A stretch of DNA of 64,000 bases from an uncultured Sphingomonadaceae bacterium (GTDB taxonomy: Bacteria; Pseudomonadota; Alphaproteobacteria; Sphingomonadales; Sphingomonadaceae), in assembly GCA_947497315.1 (NCBI GenBank), contig CANMFX010000001.1:930001-994000 (forward strand), read 5' to 3'. Positions 34,055-42,042 of the stretch are shown piece after piece; the first letter of the stretch is position 1, and the number at the start of each line of letters is the position of its first letter. The notes beneath the pieces are model-generated. The model was not told where the DNA came from. It ran no database searches and was given only the letters and a program-made list of their open reading frames with translations. The position numbers and the translations under genes were made by a program.

Positions 34055-35134
34055 ATGAGCGACCAGACAAGCAGCCTATGGGTTAAAAAGGCCGATCTTC
34101 CACAAAGCGAGTGGCACGCCGGACCTCCGCCGGAGCTTGGCGAAGGTCAGGTTTTGCTGGAGATCGAGAAATATGCGCTGACGGCCAACAACATCACTTA
34201 TGCTGCGGTGGGTGACGGCTTTGGCTATTGGAATTTCTTCCCGACCGGGGATGCGGACTGGGGTATTGTGCCGGTCTGGGGCTTTGCCAAAGTGGTGGCT
34301 TCGCAAAATGCCGATATCGCGATTGGCGAGCGGGTTTACGGCTATCTGCCAATGGCCAGCCACTTGGTTGTATCCCCGGGCAATGTTACCGAGGCGGGAT
34401 TTGTCGATCATGCCGAACATCGTCAAGGGCTGGCGATCATCTATAATCAATATCACCGTCTCGGCACCGATGAAGGGCAGATGGAAGAGGAACGCGCGCT
34501 CTATCAACCGCTGTTCACGACCAGCTTTTTGATTGAAGATATGATGCGCAAAGCCGCCTGGCATGGCGCGGAGGCGGTGCTGCTAACCAGTGCTTCGTCC
34601 AAAACGGCGCTGGGTCTGGCGGTGGTTGCCAAGAATCTCAGCCCCGATATCAAACGCATCGGTCTGACTTCAGCTGGCAACAAGGCGTTTGTGGAAGGAA
34701 CCGGGCTTTATGATGAGGTGCTGACCTATGATGATCTGTCCAGCGCGGATGCATCGCAGAATATCGTATCGGTCGACTTTGCCGGCAACAGTGCGCTGCT
34801 TACCGCGATCCACGCGCATTGGGATGTCAATCTGAAGTTCAGCTCCATGGTGGGGGCCACTCATTTTGAGGAACGCAAGGGTACAGGCGACCTGAAGGGC
34901 CCTGCGCCGGTGCTGTTTTTCGCGCCAACAGTGGCTGAAACGCTGATGAAAGAAGTCGGCCCAGCGACGTTCCGCGCGATGGTGGATGAACAATTTGCCG
35001 CTTTTGTTGCGAGTGTGGCGAACCACCTTTCGGTTGAGCATCTCTCTGGGCAGGATGCCTTGCGAAGCGCCTATCTCGAGATGCTGGCCAACAAGGTTGC
35101 ACCCAATCGCGGTTTGATCTGCGCGCTGGGCTGA
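34055..35134 (+). CDS. DUF2855 family protein
   Basis: A 359-residue protein. LWVKKADLPQSEW at the start, a YALTANNITYAAVGDGFGYWNFFP motif, WGIVPVWGFAKVV and AVLLTSASSKTALGLAV fit DUF2855, a medium-chain-dehydrogenase-like family lacking the classical zinc residues. An oxidoreductase role is suggested by the fold but no substrate is known. ATG 34055 has GGAGC upstream; the ORF-track start at 33995 is unsupported. It is followed after 73 bases by the cNMP-patatin gene. Confidence 0.85.
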   Translation: MSDQTSSLWVKKADLPQSEWHAGPPPELGEGQVLLEIEKYALTANNITYAAVGDGFGYWNFFPTGDADWGIVPVWGFAKVVASQNADIAIGERVYGYLPMASHLVVSPGNVTEAGFVDHAEHRQGLAIIYNQYHRLGTDEGQMEEERALYQPLFTTSFLIEDMMRKAAWHGAEAVLLTSASSKTALGLAVVAKNLSPDIKRIGLTSAGNKAFVEGTGLYDEVLTYDDLSSADASQNIVSVDFAGNSALLTAIHAHWDVNLKFSSMVGATHFEERKGTGDLKGPAPVLFFAPTVAETLMKEVGPATFRAMVDEQFAAFVASVANHLSVEHLSGQDALRSAYLEMLANKVAPNRGLICALG

Positions 35135-35207
35135 GGTCGAAAAAGCGTTGCTTATCAACACAGAAGGGCAGATAACAGCCTGAACGGGGTCGCGCCTAGG
35201 GGACGAC

Positions 35208-36995
35208 ATGACTGAAACACCGGTTTCCGGCCCAAATTTGGCCCGCCATGCGCTATTTGATGGCGTGTCGGAGGCGGCGCTCGATGCACTGGAATCGGTG
35301 TCCACGCTGAAGCGCGTATCAGGCGGCGAAAATCTCGTCGTGCAGGGCGATGACGCCGACGCGCTCTATTTTGTCGAATCCGGGCGGTTCCGCGTGGTGG
35401 TCAACAAGGTTCATACTGTCGCACATATCGAGGCCGGAGAAGCGGTTGGCGAACTGGCCTTTTTCGCAGGCGGCAAGCGCACCGCCGATGTGATTGCGAC
35501 GCGCGATTCGGTTGTGCTGGAAGTATCGCGCAAGGCGTTTGACAATATCGCCCTTGATCATCCGGAACTGACCCAGGCAATGCTGAAACTGGTATCGGAG
35601 CGGCTTGTCGTCGCCACAGCGCGCACGGCATCGGTATCAACCGGAACACCGCGCGTAATTGCCTTGCTACCCGCCGGAACCAGTCAATTGCCTGACGGTT
35701 TACTGTCGCGGTTGGCCGCCGCCTTTGAAGCGGTGTTGAAAGACGACACTCCAATCATCGCAGTCGATCAAGGGACAAATGAAGCCTCTGACGGTGCGGC
35801 CTATCAGGCTTGGCTGGCGGAGCAGGAAGCCAAGGGTGCATATGTTCTCATTGACGGTAGCGGGTCGGAAGAATGGGGCGGTCAGGTCTGCCGCAATGCC
35901 GATGCGCTGGTCATGGTCGGCTGTCCGGGGCGGGCCGAACCCGAACCCAATGCTATGGAACAGACGGCAATGCGCTGGATTGCTCCGCCGCAGCGGTCCC
36001 TGTTGCTGGTGCGGGAGAAGGCCGACAAAACGATTACCAAGAGCGCGATCTGGATCGATCCGCGCGAACCGAAACTACACCATCATGTTGCTCTTGATAG
36101 CGATGCCGATTTCGCCAAGGTCGCTCGCTTCCTCACGGGTCGTGCGGTCGGCTTGGTACTTGCTGGCGGCGGCGCGCTGGGCTGCGCGCATCTGGGTGTC
36201 GTGCAAGCGTTGAGACAGGCCGATATCCCCATCGACTTTATCGGCGGGGCCAGCGCAGGGGCGGCGATGGGCGGCGCAATTGCGCGAGGGATGACGGTTG
36301 AAGAGACCCTCGACCAGATGGAAGCGATGTTCATCAAGGCCAAGGCGATGCGGCGGCTGACCCTGCCGCTCTATTCATTGCTTGATCCCACGGTGTTCGA
36401 TGCTGAGCTGCGTCAGCGATACGGGACCAAGGATATTGCCGATCAGCCGATAAATTTCTTTGGCGTTTCGACCAACCTGTCAACCAACGGCCTGCACGTC
36501 CATCGGCGCGGGCCGCTATGGGAATGTGTTCGCGCATCAGGATCGCTGCCAACGATATTGCCGCCCTTTATCGATAGCGATGGCAATATTCTGGTTGATG
36601 GCGGTGTGCTCGACAATGTGCCGGTCAAGGTCATGCACGGCCTGAAAACTGGCCCCAATATCGTGGTGTCACTGGGTGATCCGGACGAGATCTGGCGCAC
36701 CGATGTCGAATATGAAGATATCCGCGGGCGCTGGACATTGATGAAGGACGTGCTGCTGCGCAAAAAACGTGAGGCGGAGTTCCCCTCGATAGTCGAGATC
36801 ATGTCCCGGTCGATGGTGGTGGCAAGCCGGATGGCATCGAAAGAAATGCTCGGCGATCAGGACCTGCTGGTGAACCCCCCAATCATCCCCGACATGCAGA
36901 TTCTCGATTGGCATCTGGGGCGTGAGCTGGCCGAGATGGCAGAAGAATATATCACCAGCCAGGTGATCGAAAGCGCAGGCCTGAAACATTTGTAA
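35208..36995 (+). CDS. Cyclic-nucleotide-binding patatin-like phospholipase (NTE type)
   Basis: A 595-residue protein combining a cyclic-nucleotide-binding domain (about 10-130, LFDGVSEAALDAL, GDDADALYFVESGRFRV, GEAVGELAFFAGGKRTADV) with a patatin lipase domain (about 315-500). The patatin part has the oxyanion loop GGGALGCAHLG, nucleophile motif GASAG and the catalytic Asp in DGGVLDNVPV. This is the bacterial neuropathy-target-esterase layout, expected to be a lysophospholipase possibly gated by a cyclic nucleotide. The region between (about 140-310) resembles the Rossmann-like linker of this group. Confidence 0.93.
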   Translation: MTETPVSGPNLARHALFDGVSEAALDALESVSTLKRVSGGENLVVQGDDADALYFVESGRFRVVVNKVHTVAHIEAGEAVGELAFFAGGKRTADVIATRDSVVLEVSRKAFDNIALDHPELTQAMLKLVSERLVVATARTASVSTGTPRVIALLPAGTSQLPDGLLSRLAAAFEAVLKDDTPIIAVDQGTNEASDGAAYQAWLAEQEAKGAYVLIDGSGSEEWGGQVCRNADALVMVGCPGRAEPEPNAMEQTAMRWIAPPQRSLLLVREKADKTITKSAIWIDPREPKLHHHVALDSDADFAKVARFLTGRAVGLVLAGGGALGCAHLGVVQALRQADIPIDFIGGASAGAAMGGAIARGMTVEETLDQMEAMFIKAKAMRRLTLPLYSLLDPTVFDAELRQRYGTKDIADQPINFFGVSTNLSTNGLHVHRRGPLWECVRASGSLPTILPPFIDSDGNILVDGGVLDNVPVKVMHGLKTGPNIVVSLGDPDEIWRTDVEYEDIRGRWTLMKDVLLRKKREAEFPSIVEIMSRSMVVASRMASKEMLGDQDLLVNPPIIPDMQILDWHLGRELAEMAEEYITSQVIESAGLKHL

Positions 36996-37121
36996 TTGCT
37001 TGCCGCGCGCGGCAAGCTTGGTACGGGCAATCGAATACACGCATCAAGTACCTGCAAAAAAGGGGAGGATTTTGCGCGGCGTCTGCATTAAACAGCGATT
37101 CCCCCGATATCAGGATGACTT

Positions 37122-37778
37122 ATGACTCCCACCACCAATCCCCCACAAACTCTTGAGTTTCAATGTGAATGCGGCGCCATTCACGGTGTTGTGCGCGAAT
37201 CCTTTCCGCCAACCGGCCGCCGTCTGGTTTGCCATTGCAACGATTGTCAGGCCTTTGCCCATTATCTGGGCAGGGAAAAACAGATGTTGGACGACCATGC
37301 CGGGACGCATGTCTATCAGATGGATTCATCGAAATTCACCATCAGCAAAGGAAAGGACAAGCTCGCCTGTGTCACCGTTACCGGCGGACCGCTGCTGCGC
37401 TGGTATTGCGCGACCTGTAAAACACCGATTGCCAATACGCTCAGCTCCACGCGCTTTCCGTTTCTTTCGTTGATCCTGTCGGCCTTTGATCAGGGAAAAA
37501 CCGATGCGGTGCTGGGATCGGGCGTTGAGCATGTCGCGATACCATCTGGCGCAGGCGATCCCGGCAAGGTCAAGACCGCAGGAATGGCGGGCATGTTGTG
37601 GCAGCTGCTGGTCCGCGCGATCAAGGCGCGGTTCAACCCGGAGCTAAAAAAAACACCGCTGTTTGATGATGATACCGGCAAACCTCTCGCTGTGCCGATC
37701 AAGCTGGAGCGTTCAGAACGGCTGGCGATTGACGAAAAGGCCGATATTTACCGCGAGGTTTTGGCAGAGGCGCAGTAG
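37122..37778 (+). CDS. GFA-like zinc protein, DUF6151 family
   Basis: A 218-residue protein. The cysteine pattern CECG near the N-terminus, CHCNDCQAF in the next strand, and CATCK at about residue 94 are as in the GFA (glutathione-dependent formaldehyde-activating enzyme) zinc-binding fold. The extension after residue 130 (AGMLWQLLVRAIKARFNPELKKTPLFDDDTGKPL) matches DUF6151 rather than classical Gfa. The activity is unknown. It is transcribed alone, 126 bases after the patatin gene. Confidence 0.82.
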   Translation: MTPTTNPPQTLEFQCECGAIHGVVRESFPPTGRRLVCHCNDCQAFAHYLGREKQMLDDHAGTHVYQMDSSKFTISKGKDKLACVTVTGGPLLRWYCATCKTPIANTLSSTRFPFLSLILSAFDQGKTDAVLGSGVEHVAIPSGAGDPGKVKTAGMAGMLWQLLVRAIKARFNPELKKTPLFDDDTGKPLAVPIKLERSERLAIDEKADIYREVLAEAQ

Positions 37779-37905
37779 GCGATTGTACCGGTTCACGGAG
37801 CCTAAGGACGGGAGCAAACCGTTTGTGGCTCTTTCGTCCCATTCAGATTAATCTAACCCAGCTTTCGTATCCGCTATGGGCGCAAAAGCGGACATAGGCA
37901 CCATC

Positions 37906-38472
37906 CTAATTCAGATAGAATATTCTAACACCAATCGGGCCCGGCCCCACAATGGCTTGATGGAATTTCAGATTGTCATAAGCGCTTTTCGCTAGTGATG
38001 TTCCATAGCCTTCCGCTGGATAGTCCCCTTGCATATCAAATTGCTGATTGCCATTCTCATCGTGGAAAACGGAAACTGCATATGCCTTGTCTGCTAGGTC
38101 AGGAAACTTTGTAGTTATCCGTCTTGTAGATGCGGGGAGTTCTGCAAAGCCGACCGCCTGCTGGTAGTCATAGCTTGCGTAAGCGGCGGCATTGTCGAAC
38201 ACCATAATGTAGATCTTTCCCTTCGAGTTGCGAACGCCGTTAATGGAAACAGTTAGGTATGGATTATTGGTCTGCTCGGCGGAAACCGAAGTCTCAAGCT
38301 TTGAATCTTGAGTATTTTCAGTTTTCGGCACCGGTTTCGACACAGCAATGCCATCAGCCACTGCTTTTCCATTTGTTTGACCGAGCTTGGCCAGGCTAGC
38401 TGTCCACGCGCCGCTCATCACAAGGGCGGCAGTTGTCAGCACAGCGGCAACTCTCTGTTTGTTGGTCGGCAT
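37906..38472 (-). CDS. DUF2141 domain secreted protein
   Basis: A 188-residue protein with an N-terminal hydrophobic signal region (VAAVLTTAALVMSGAW) and a low-complexity linker to about residue 70. The DUF2141 domain follows: LTVSINGVRNSKGKIYIMVFD, YAVSVFHDENGNQQFDMQGDYPAEGYG and the final GVRIFYLN. It is a periplasmic beta-sandwich of unknown function. It lies 13 bases behind the sterol desaturase gene on the same strand, so probably shares its promoter and its TetR-type control. Confidence 0.87.
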   Translation of the reverse strand: MPTNKQRVAAVLTTAALVMSGAWTASLAKLGQTNGKAVADGIAVSKPVPKTENTQDSKLETSVSAEQTNNPYLTVSINGVRNSKGKIYIMVFDNAAAYASYDYQQAVGFAELPASTRRITTKFPDLADKAYAVSVFHDENGNQQFDMQGDYPAEGYGTSLAKSAYDNLKFHQAIVGPGPIGVRIFYLN

Positions 38473-38485
38473 AAATTATCCAGTG

Positions 38486-39394
38486 CTAGTTTTTAGATTT
38501 GGCGGACAGTTCGACCGGTATTGACGCTGGTTCAAACTCCGGAGGGCCAAAGAAATAGCCGGCTTTGTTGCGCCAGCCCCTGGCTGTAATCACGTTCTTT
38601 CCAACACGATATATTCCATGGAAGAAGGCGATTAAGGGGTTGTTGCTGTTGATTGGTTTGACCAGGCCATAGACAACAGGTGCCTTTTCTTCGGCGAATG
38701 TTCCGAAGATCCGGTCCCAGATGATGAAGATCCCGCCATAGTTGGTGTCGAGATATTCAGGATTTGAACCATGATGCACGCGGTGATGTGATGGCGTGTT
38801 CAAAATCAACTCAATCGGCCGGGGGAATTTTTTGATCGTCTCGGTATGCAGCGCTGTTTGATATAGCTGCACAAAAATCTCTGCGAAGGCGACCACAATG
38901 GGATTGAAGCCAAGCAAAACCATTATCACCGTACCGAACATCGGCCACAATCCGTCCATGGGACCAAAGCGATAAGCGACCGAAATGTTGAAATGCGGAG
39001 AACTATGATGGACGCTATGTGTTGCCCATGCAAAGTTGAATCGGTGCATGCAGCGATGTTCCCAATAATAGAGCAAGTCGGCGATCACGATACATATCAG
39101 AATGGTTGCCAGATTGGTTTCAATCTCGAACAGGGCGAATGAATAAGCGCCGTACACTGCAAAAACATAGAGCCCACCAAGGAGTAGAAAATTTACACCG
39201 ACAAACATGGCGAGCGTGATGTAGTTGGTGATTGTATCGCCAACCAGGTTCCAGCTGATCCGACCCCTCATGGCATAGCGAACAAATTCAAGCGCCAGAA
39301 ATATCAATGCGCCAATGAAGAACCAGTTGTTGAGCGTAGCATCCCAATATTCAACAAGGCTTGGACTGATATTGTCCAAAAGTGCATTCACCAT
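38486..39394 (-). CDS. Sterol desaturase / fatty acid hydroxylase family protein
   Basis: A 302-residue integral membrane di-iron enzyme. The three histidine clusters are visible: HRCMH (with upstream YYWEH), HSVHH and HHRVHH. Several hydrophobic segments surround them. Members hydroxylate or desaturate lipids or sterols, drawing electrons from a reductase that is not encoded nearby. ATG 39392-39394 has GGAGC upstream. It is divergent from the TetR-Rieske operon, and the shared region carries two copies of a palindrome. Confidence 0.9.
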   Translation of the reverse strand: MVNALLDNISPSLVEYWDATLNNWFFIGALIFLALEFVRYAMRGRISWNLVGDTITNYITLAMFVGVNFLLLGGLYVFAVYGAYSFALFEIETNLATILICIVIADLLYYWEHRCMHRFNFAWATHSVHHSSPHFNISVAYRFGPMDGLWPMFGTVIMVLLGFNPIVVAFAEIFVQLYQTALHTETIKKFPRPIELILNTPSHHRVHHGSNPEYLDTNYGGIFIIWDRIFGTFAEEKAPVVYGLVKPINSNNPLIAFFHGIYRVGKNVITARGWRNKAGYFFGPPEFEPASIPVELSAKSKN

Positions 39395-39422
39395 ATTGCT
39401 CCAACCTGCGAATCGAGTTTAA

Positions 39423-39440
39423 ATTATCAGACTTGATAAT
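39423..39440. promoter_or_regulatory. Candidate TetR operator, copy 1
   Basis: ATTATCA-GACT-TGATAAT is a perfect 7-4-7 inverted repeat, 29 bases upstream of the sterol desaturase start. It matches copy 2 in sequence, arm length and spacing. Confidence 0.7.
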
Positions 39441-39463
39441 CTTTAAATATGCTTCTATTATAA

Positions 39464-39481
39464 ATTGTCAACGGTGATAAT
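39464..39481. promoter_or_regulatory. Candidate TetR operator, copy 2
   Basis: ATTGTCA-ACGG-TGATAAT has the same 7-4-7 layout as copy 1 with one arm mismatch, centred 41 bases away (about four helical turns) and immediately upstream of the TetR gene's ribosome site. The position fits autoregulation. Confidence 0.65.
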
Positions 39482-39494
39482 CTATGGAGTGTGC

Positions 39495-40082
39495 ATGCCG
39501 CGTCCTGATATGAAAGAACAGCGCAAGGCAGAAATTCTGGAAGCTTTTGAAAACTGCGTCGCTCGCTATGGCGTGGAAGGTGCGACGCTTGAGCGGATCG
39601 CTGATGAAGCGGGTTTGGCAAGAGCATTGATCCGTCACAATGTTGGCAATCGCGAAGATTTGCTGGCGGCTCTCATCAAGCGATTTTTTGATAGATCGAC
39701 TGAAAGTACGAAGCAAATGGTTGCTGCATTACCATCGCAAAACCCTTCCCGGACATTGGTCGATTGGCTGTTCGATCCCGCCTACTCCGATCCCAAGCAG
39801 GTTCTGATAACCGAAGCATTGATTGCATCAGCAGCCAATGACAAAGCGCTGGCAAAACGTCTGCGGAACTGGACCGATGGTTTTGTTGGGTCGATAGAAA
39901 ATGTGCTGAGTGCAGAGTTTCCGAAAGCATCAAAGGAAGCGACTGCCGCTGTGGGAGCGGGTATCACGGGGGTCTATTTTAACATTGACAGCTTTGCGCT
40001 TCTCGGCCCGATGAAAAAACTGCGCGCCGCATCGAAAGCTGCGGCCTTGCGTTTGATAGATAGCCTGGAGAACGAGAGATGA
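39495..40082 (+). CDS. TetR family transcriptional regulator
   Basis: A 195-residue repressor-type protein. The N-terminal helix-turn-helix covers about residues 10-55 (ILEAFENCVARYGVEGATLERIADEAGLARALIRHNVGNREDLL), followed by a helical ligand-binding domain. ATG 39495 has GGAG five bases upstream. Its stop overlaps the Rieske gene's start (ATGA). Two matching palindromes between it and the divergent desaturase gene are the probable operators, so it likely controls both directions. The inducing ligand is unknown, perhaps a lipid or sterol-like substrate of the flanking oxygenases. Confidence 0.92.
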   Translation: MPRPDMKEQRKAEILEAFENCVARYGVEGATLERIADEAGLARALIRHNVGNREDLLAALIKRFFDRSTESTKQMVAALPSQNPSRTLVDWLFDPAYSDPKQVLITEALIASAANDKALAKRLRNWTDGFVGSIENVLSAEFPKASKEATAAVGAGITGVYFNIDSFALLGPMKKLRAASKAAALRLIDSLENER

Positions 40083-41218
40083 ACCGTATCCCGCGCGAAG
40101 CCTATGTTGATCAGGACTGGTTTGATCAGGAACAGTCCGCACTATTTGCCAACAGTTGGGCGTTTGTCGGGGTGAGGTCCGATTTTGCAGATGCCGGGGA
40201 TTATCATGCAGTCCAGCAAGGACGTTTTCCTATTGTGGTCATTCGCCTGACCGATGGTTCTCTGGCGGCATATCACAATATTTGCCGACACCGCGGCACA
40301 GTTCTGCTTGAGGGCACTGGCAATACGGGAAAAGCCATCATTTGCCCTTATCATCGCTGGACATACGATATTGGCGGTAAGTTTCGCTGTGCCCCCAATA
40401 TGTCGAGCTGCTTCTCCGATCTGGACCGCAGCGCAATGGCGTTAAAGTCGGCATCTGTCGGCATCTTCAACAATTTGATTTTCGTCAATTCTGATCCAGA
40501 GGCAGATTTTCAGAATTGGATAGCGCCCATCACCGATAAGGCATGGCCGCATGACCTGAATGCAGAGGATGTAAAGGAAGCAGCGCCGCTTCTTTATGAT
40601 ATGAAGTGTGGTTGGAAGGTCTTTGTCGAAAACGCGATTGACGGCTACCATCTGTCATACTTGCATGAGAACACTTTGGGTGGCCCAAAACCGGATGAAA
40701 ATATCTGGGAGCGTCACGGAGATCAGCTGATCTGGTACGCGCTTGATGAAGCCGGATTGCGGCACTCTATGCCAGCCAAATCGCGCAAAGAATTTTCGGA
40801 TTATTGGACGAAACAAATAGCGGCGACTAAGGACAAGGAATTTGGCGGTGTCTATTATCTGTTTCCAAACATATTGATTACAGCGACGCCTTACACATTC
40901 AGCATTTCATGGCTTGAACCGGTTAGCACTGGATGCTGTCACTTGCATGTTCGTCACTGGACCGGTCCAGGACAAAATCGTAATGATCGCAAGCATATTC
41001 CAGGATTTGATCCAAAAACCGGAATCATATCTTCTGGCAACTGGACTAAGCCGGCATTGGAATCAGGCGACTTCCAAACTGAAGATGTCTGGATTTGTGA
41101 AAAAAATCAAAGAGGGTTGGAGTCACCTGCTTATGACCATGGCCCACTTGCGGAAGGGCCTGGTGCGGAGGACCCCATCCTTTGGTTTCATGATGCGTTG
41201 GTCAAAGCCATGGCATAG
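40079..41218 (+). CDS. Rieske non-heme iron oxygenase, alpha-subunit type
   Basis: A 379-residue oxygenase. The Rieske [2Fe-2S] ligands are Cys69-x-His71 (NICRHRG) and Cys89-x2-His92 (CPYHRWTYD). The mononuclear iron site is in VENAIDGYHLSYLHE (His191, His196, bridging Asp188). It belongs to the aromatic-ring-hydroxylating dioxygenase alpha family, which also includes choline/carnitine and steroid oxygenases. No ferredoxin, reductase or beta subunit is adjacent, so electrons must come from elsewhere. It is translationally coupled to the TetR gene. Confidence 0.93.
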   Translation: MNRIPREAYVDQDWFDQEQSALFANSWAFVGVRSDFADAGDYHAVQQGRFPIVVIRLTDGSLAAYHNICRHRGTVLLEGTGNTGKAIICPYHRWTYDIGGKFRCAPNMSSCFSDLDRSAMALKSASVGIFNNLIFVNSDPEADFQNWIAPITDKAWPHDLNAEDVKEAAPLLYDMKCGWKVFVENAIDGYHLSYLHENTLGGPKPDENIWERHGDQLIWYALDEAGLRHSMPAKSRKEFSDYWTKQIAATKDKEFGGVYYLFPNILITATPYTFSISWLEPVSTGCCHLHVRHWTGPGQNRNDRKHIPGFDPKTGIISSGNWTKPALESGDFQTEDVWICEKNQRGLESPAYDHGPLAEGPGAEDPILWFHDALVKAMA

Positions 41219-41303
41219 AAATGCAACCTCCGCTTTCGGGATAAAGCAACCGCTGGTTCCCCGACCTTCAAATTTTTTCTATAACCAAATAGGCACAAAA
41301 TAC

Positions 41304-41332
41304 TTGACATCGTCACGCTGTTTAGGTACAAA
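41304..41332 (+). promoter_or_regulatory. Strong promoter ahead of the GTA cluster
   Basis: TTGACA and TACAAA are separated by exactly 17 bases; the expected start is near 41339. It is the best consensus-like promoter in the window and stands 170 bases before the terminase genes. Confidence 0.6.
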
Positions 41333-41338
41333 TCAGGA

Positions 41339-41435
41339 ACATCGAGAAATTGTGATTCGGGCCGGGCGGCTCTGAACCGCCGGTTTGGCCTCACCACAGG
41401 GCTGGCCCGGGGTTTTCAGCGTGCCGGCCCTTTTT
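41339..41435 (+). ncRNA. Candidate leader or small RNA upstream of the GTA terminases
   Basis: Between the TTGACA-17-TACAAA promoter and a terminator there is room for a transcript of about 97 bases. It holds a hairpin GGCGG-CTCTGAA-CCGCC (41366-41382) and a terminator-type stem AGGGCTGGC/GCCGGCCCT followed by TTTTT (41398-41435). No start codon with a reading frame of note lies inside. It may be a small RNA or an attenuated leader that must be read through to express the GTA genes. Confidence 0.5.
41398..41435 (+). terminator. Terminator in the GTA leader
   Basis: A nine-base-pair stem with one G-U pair, a loop of about 16 bases that can extend the pairing, then five T residues, in the same direction as the GTA genes and 40 bases before the first start codon. 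Confidence 0.65.
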
Positions 41436-41475
41436 AATGCCCGCGATCCCACGTGATCCGGGCGTGAGGATAGAT

Positions 41476-42042
41476 ATGGCTGAAACACATGAAGACTCCC
41501 GGCCCGGTGACGTTGCTCCGGAGCCCGGAACTGATCTGCGCGCGGATCACAAGGCAACCCGGCAGCGTACCTTTCTGGAGCATCTGGCGATCACGTCGAG
41601 CATTAAGGAGTCCGCTGCGGTTGCCGGGATCGCCAACAGCACGCTCTATTTATGGAGAGACACCGACCCTGATTTTGCCGCTGCGTGGCTGAAGGCGCTG
41701 GCGGAGGGCTATGCGCTGCTGGAAATGGAAATGCTGGAGCGCGCCCGTCACGGGGTCGAGCGCAAGATCTATCACCACGGCAAGCATGTCGGAACGGTGC
41801 GCGATTATGACCACAAAACCGCGCTGCAACTGCTGCGCATGCACAAGGAAACCGTGGCTCTGGTCCGTGCCGCGCAGGCGGAGCAGACGGCGAAAGAGGA
41901 ACCGGCAGAGGATAGGCTGGAGGACAAGCTGAAAAAGATCAACGTGCGTTTGCGGGCCTTTCGGGCAGAGCAGCGGCGAAGAAAGGCAGCGGAACAAGAT
42001 CCTGATCACCGCGAAAGGAACGGTGCGGTGCATGGAAGGTGA
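41476..42042 (+). CDS. GTA small terminase-like protein
   Basis: A 188-residue protein. A helix-turn-helix (about 38-70, SIKESAAVAGIANSTLYLWRDTDPDF) is followed by a long helical region and a basic C-terminus (RLRAFRAEQRRRKAAEQ), as in small terminase subunits of phages and gene transfer agents. It would help recruit DNA to the packaging motor. ATG 41476 has GAGG seven bases upstream; the ORF-track start at 41437 lies in the terminator region. It overlaps the large terminase start. Confidence 0.78.
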   Translation: MAETHEDSRPGDVAPEPGTDLRADHKATRQRTFLEHLAITSSIKESAAVAGIANSTLYLWRDTDPDFAAAWLKALAEGYALLEMEMLERARHGVERKIYHHGKHVGTVRDYDHKTALQLLRMHKETVALVRAAQAEQTAKEEPAEDRLEDKLKKINVRLRAFRAEQRRRKAAEQDPDHRERNGAVHGR

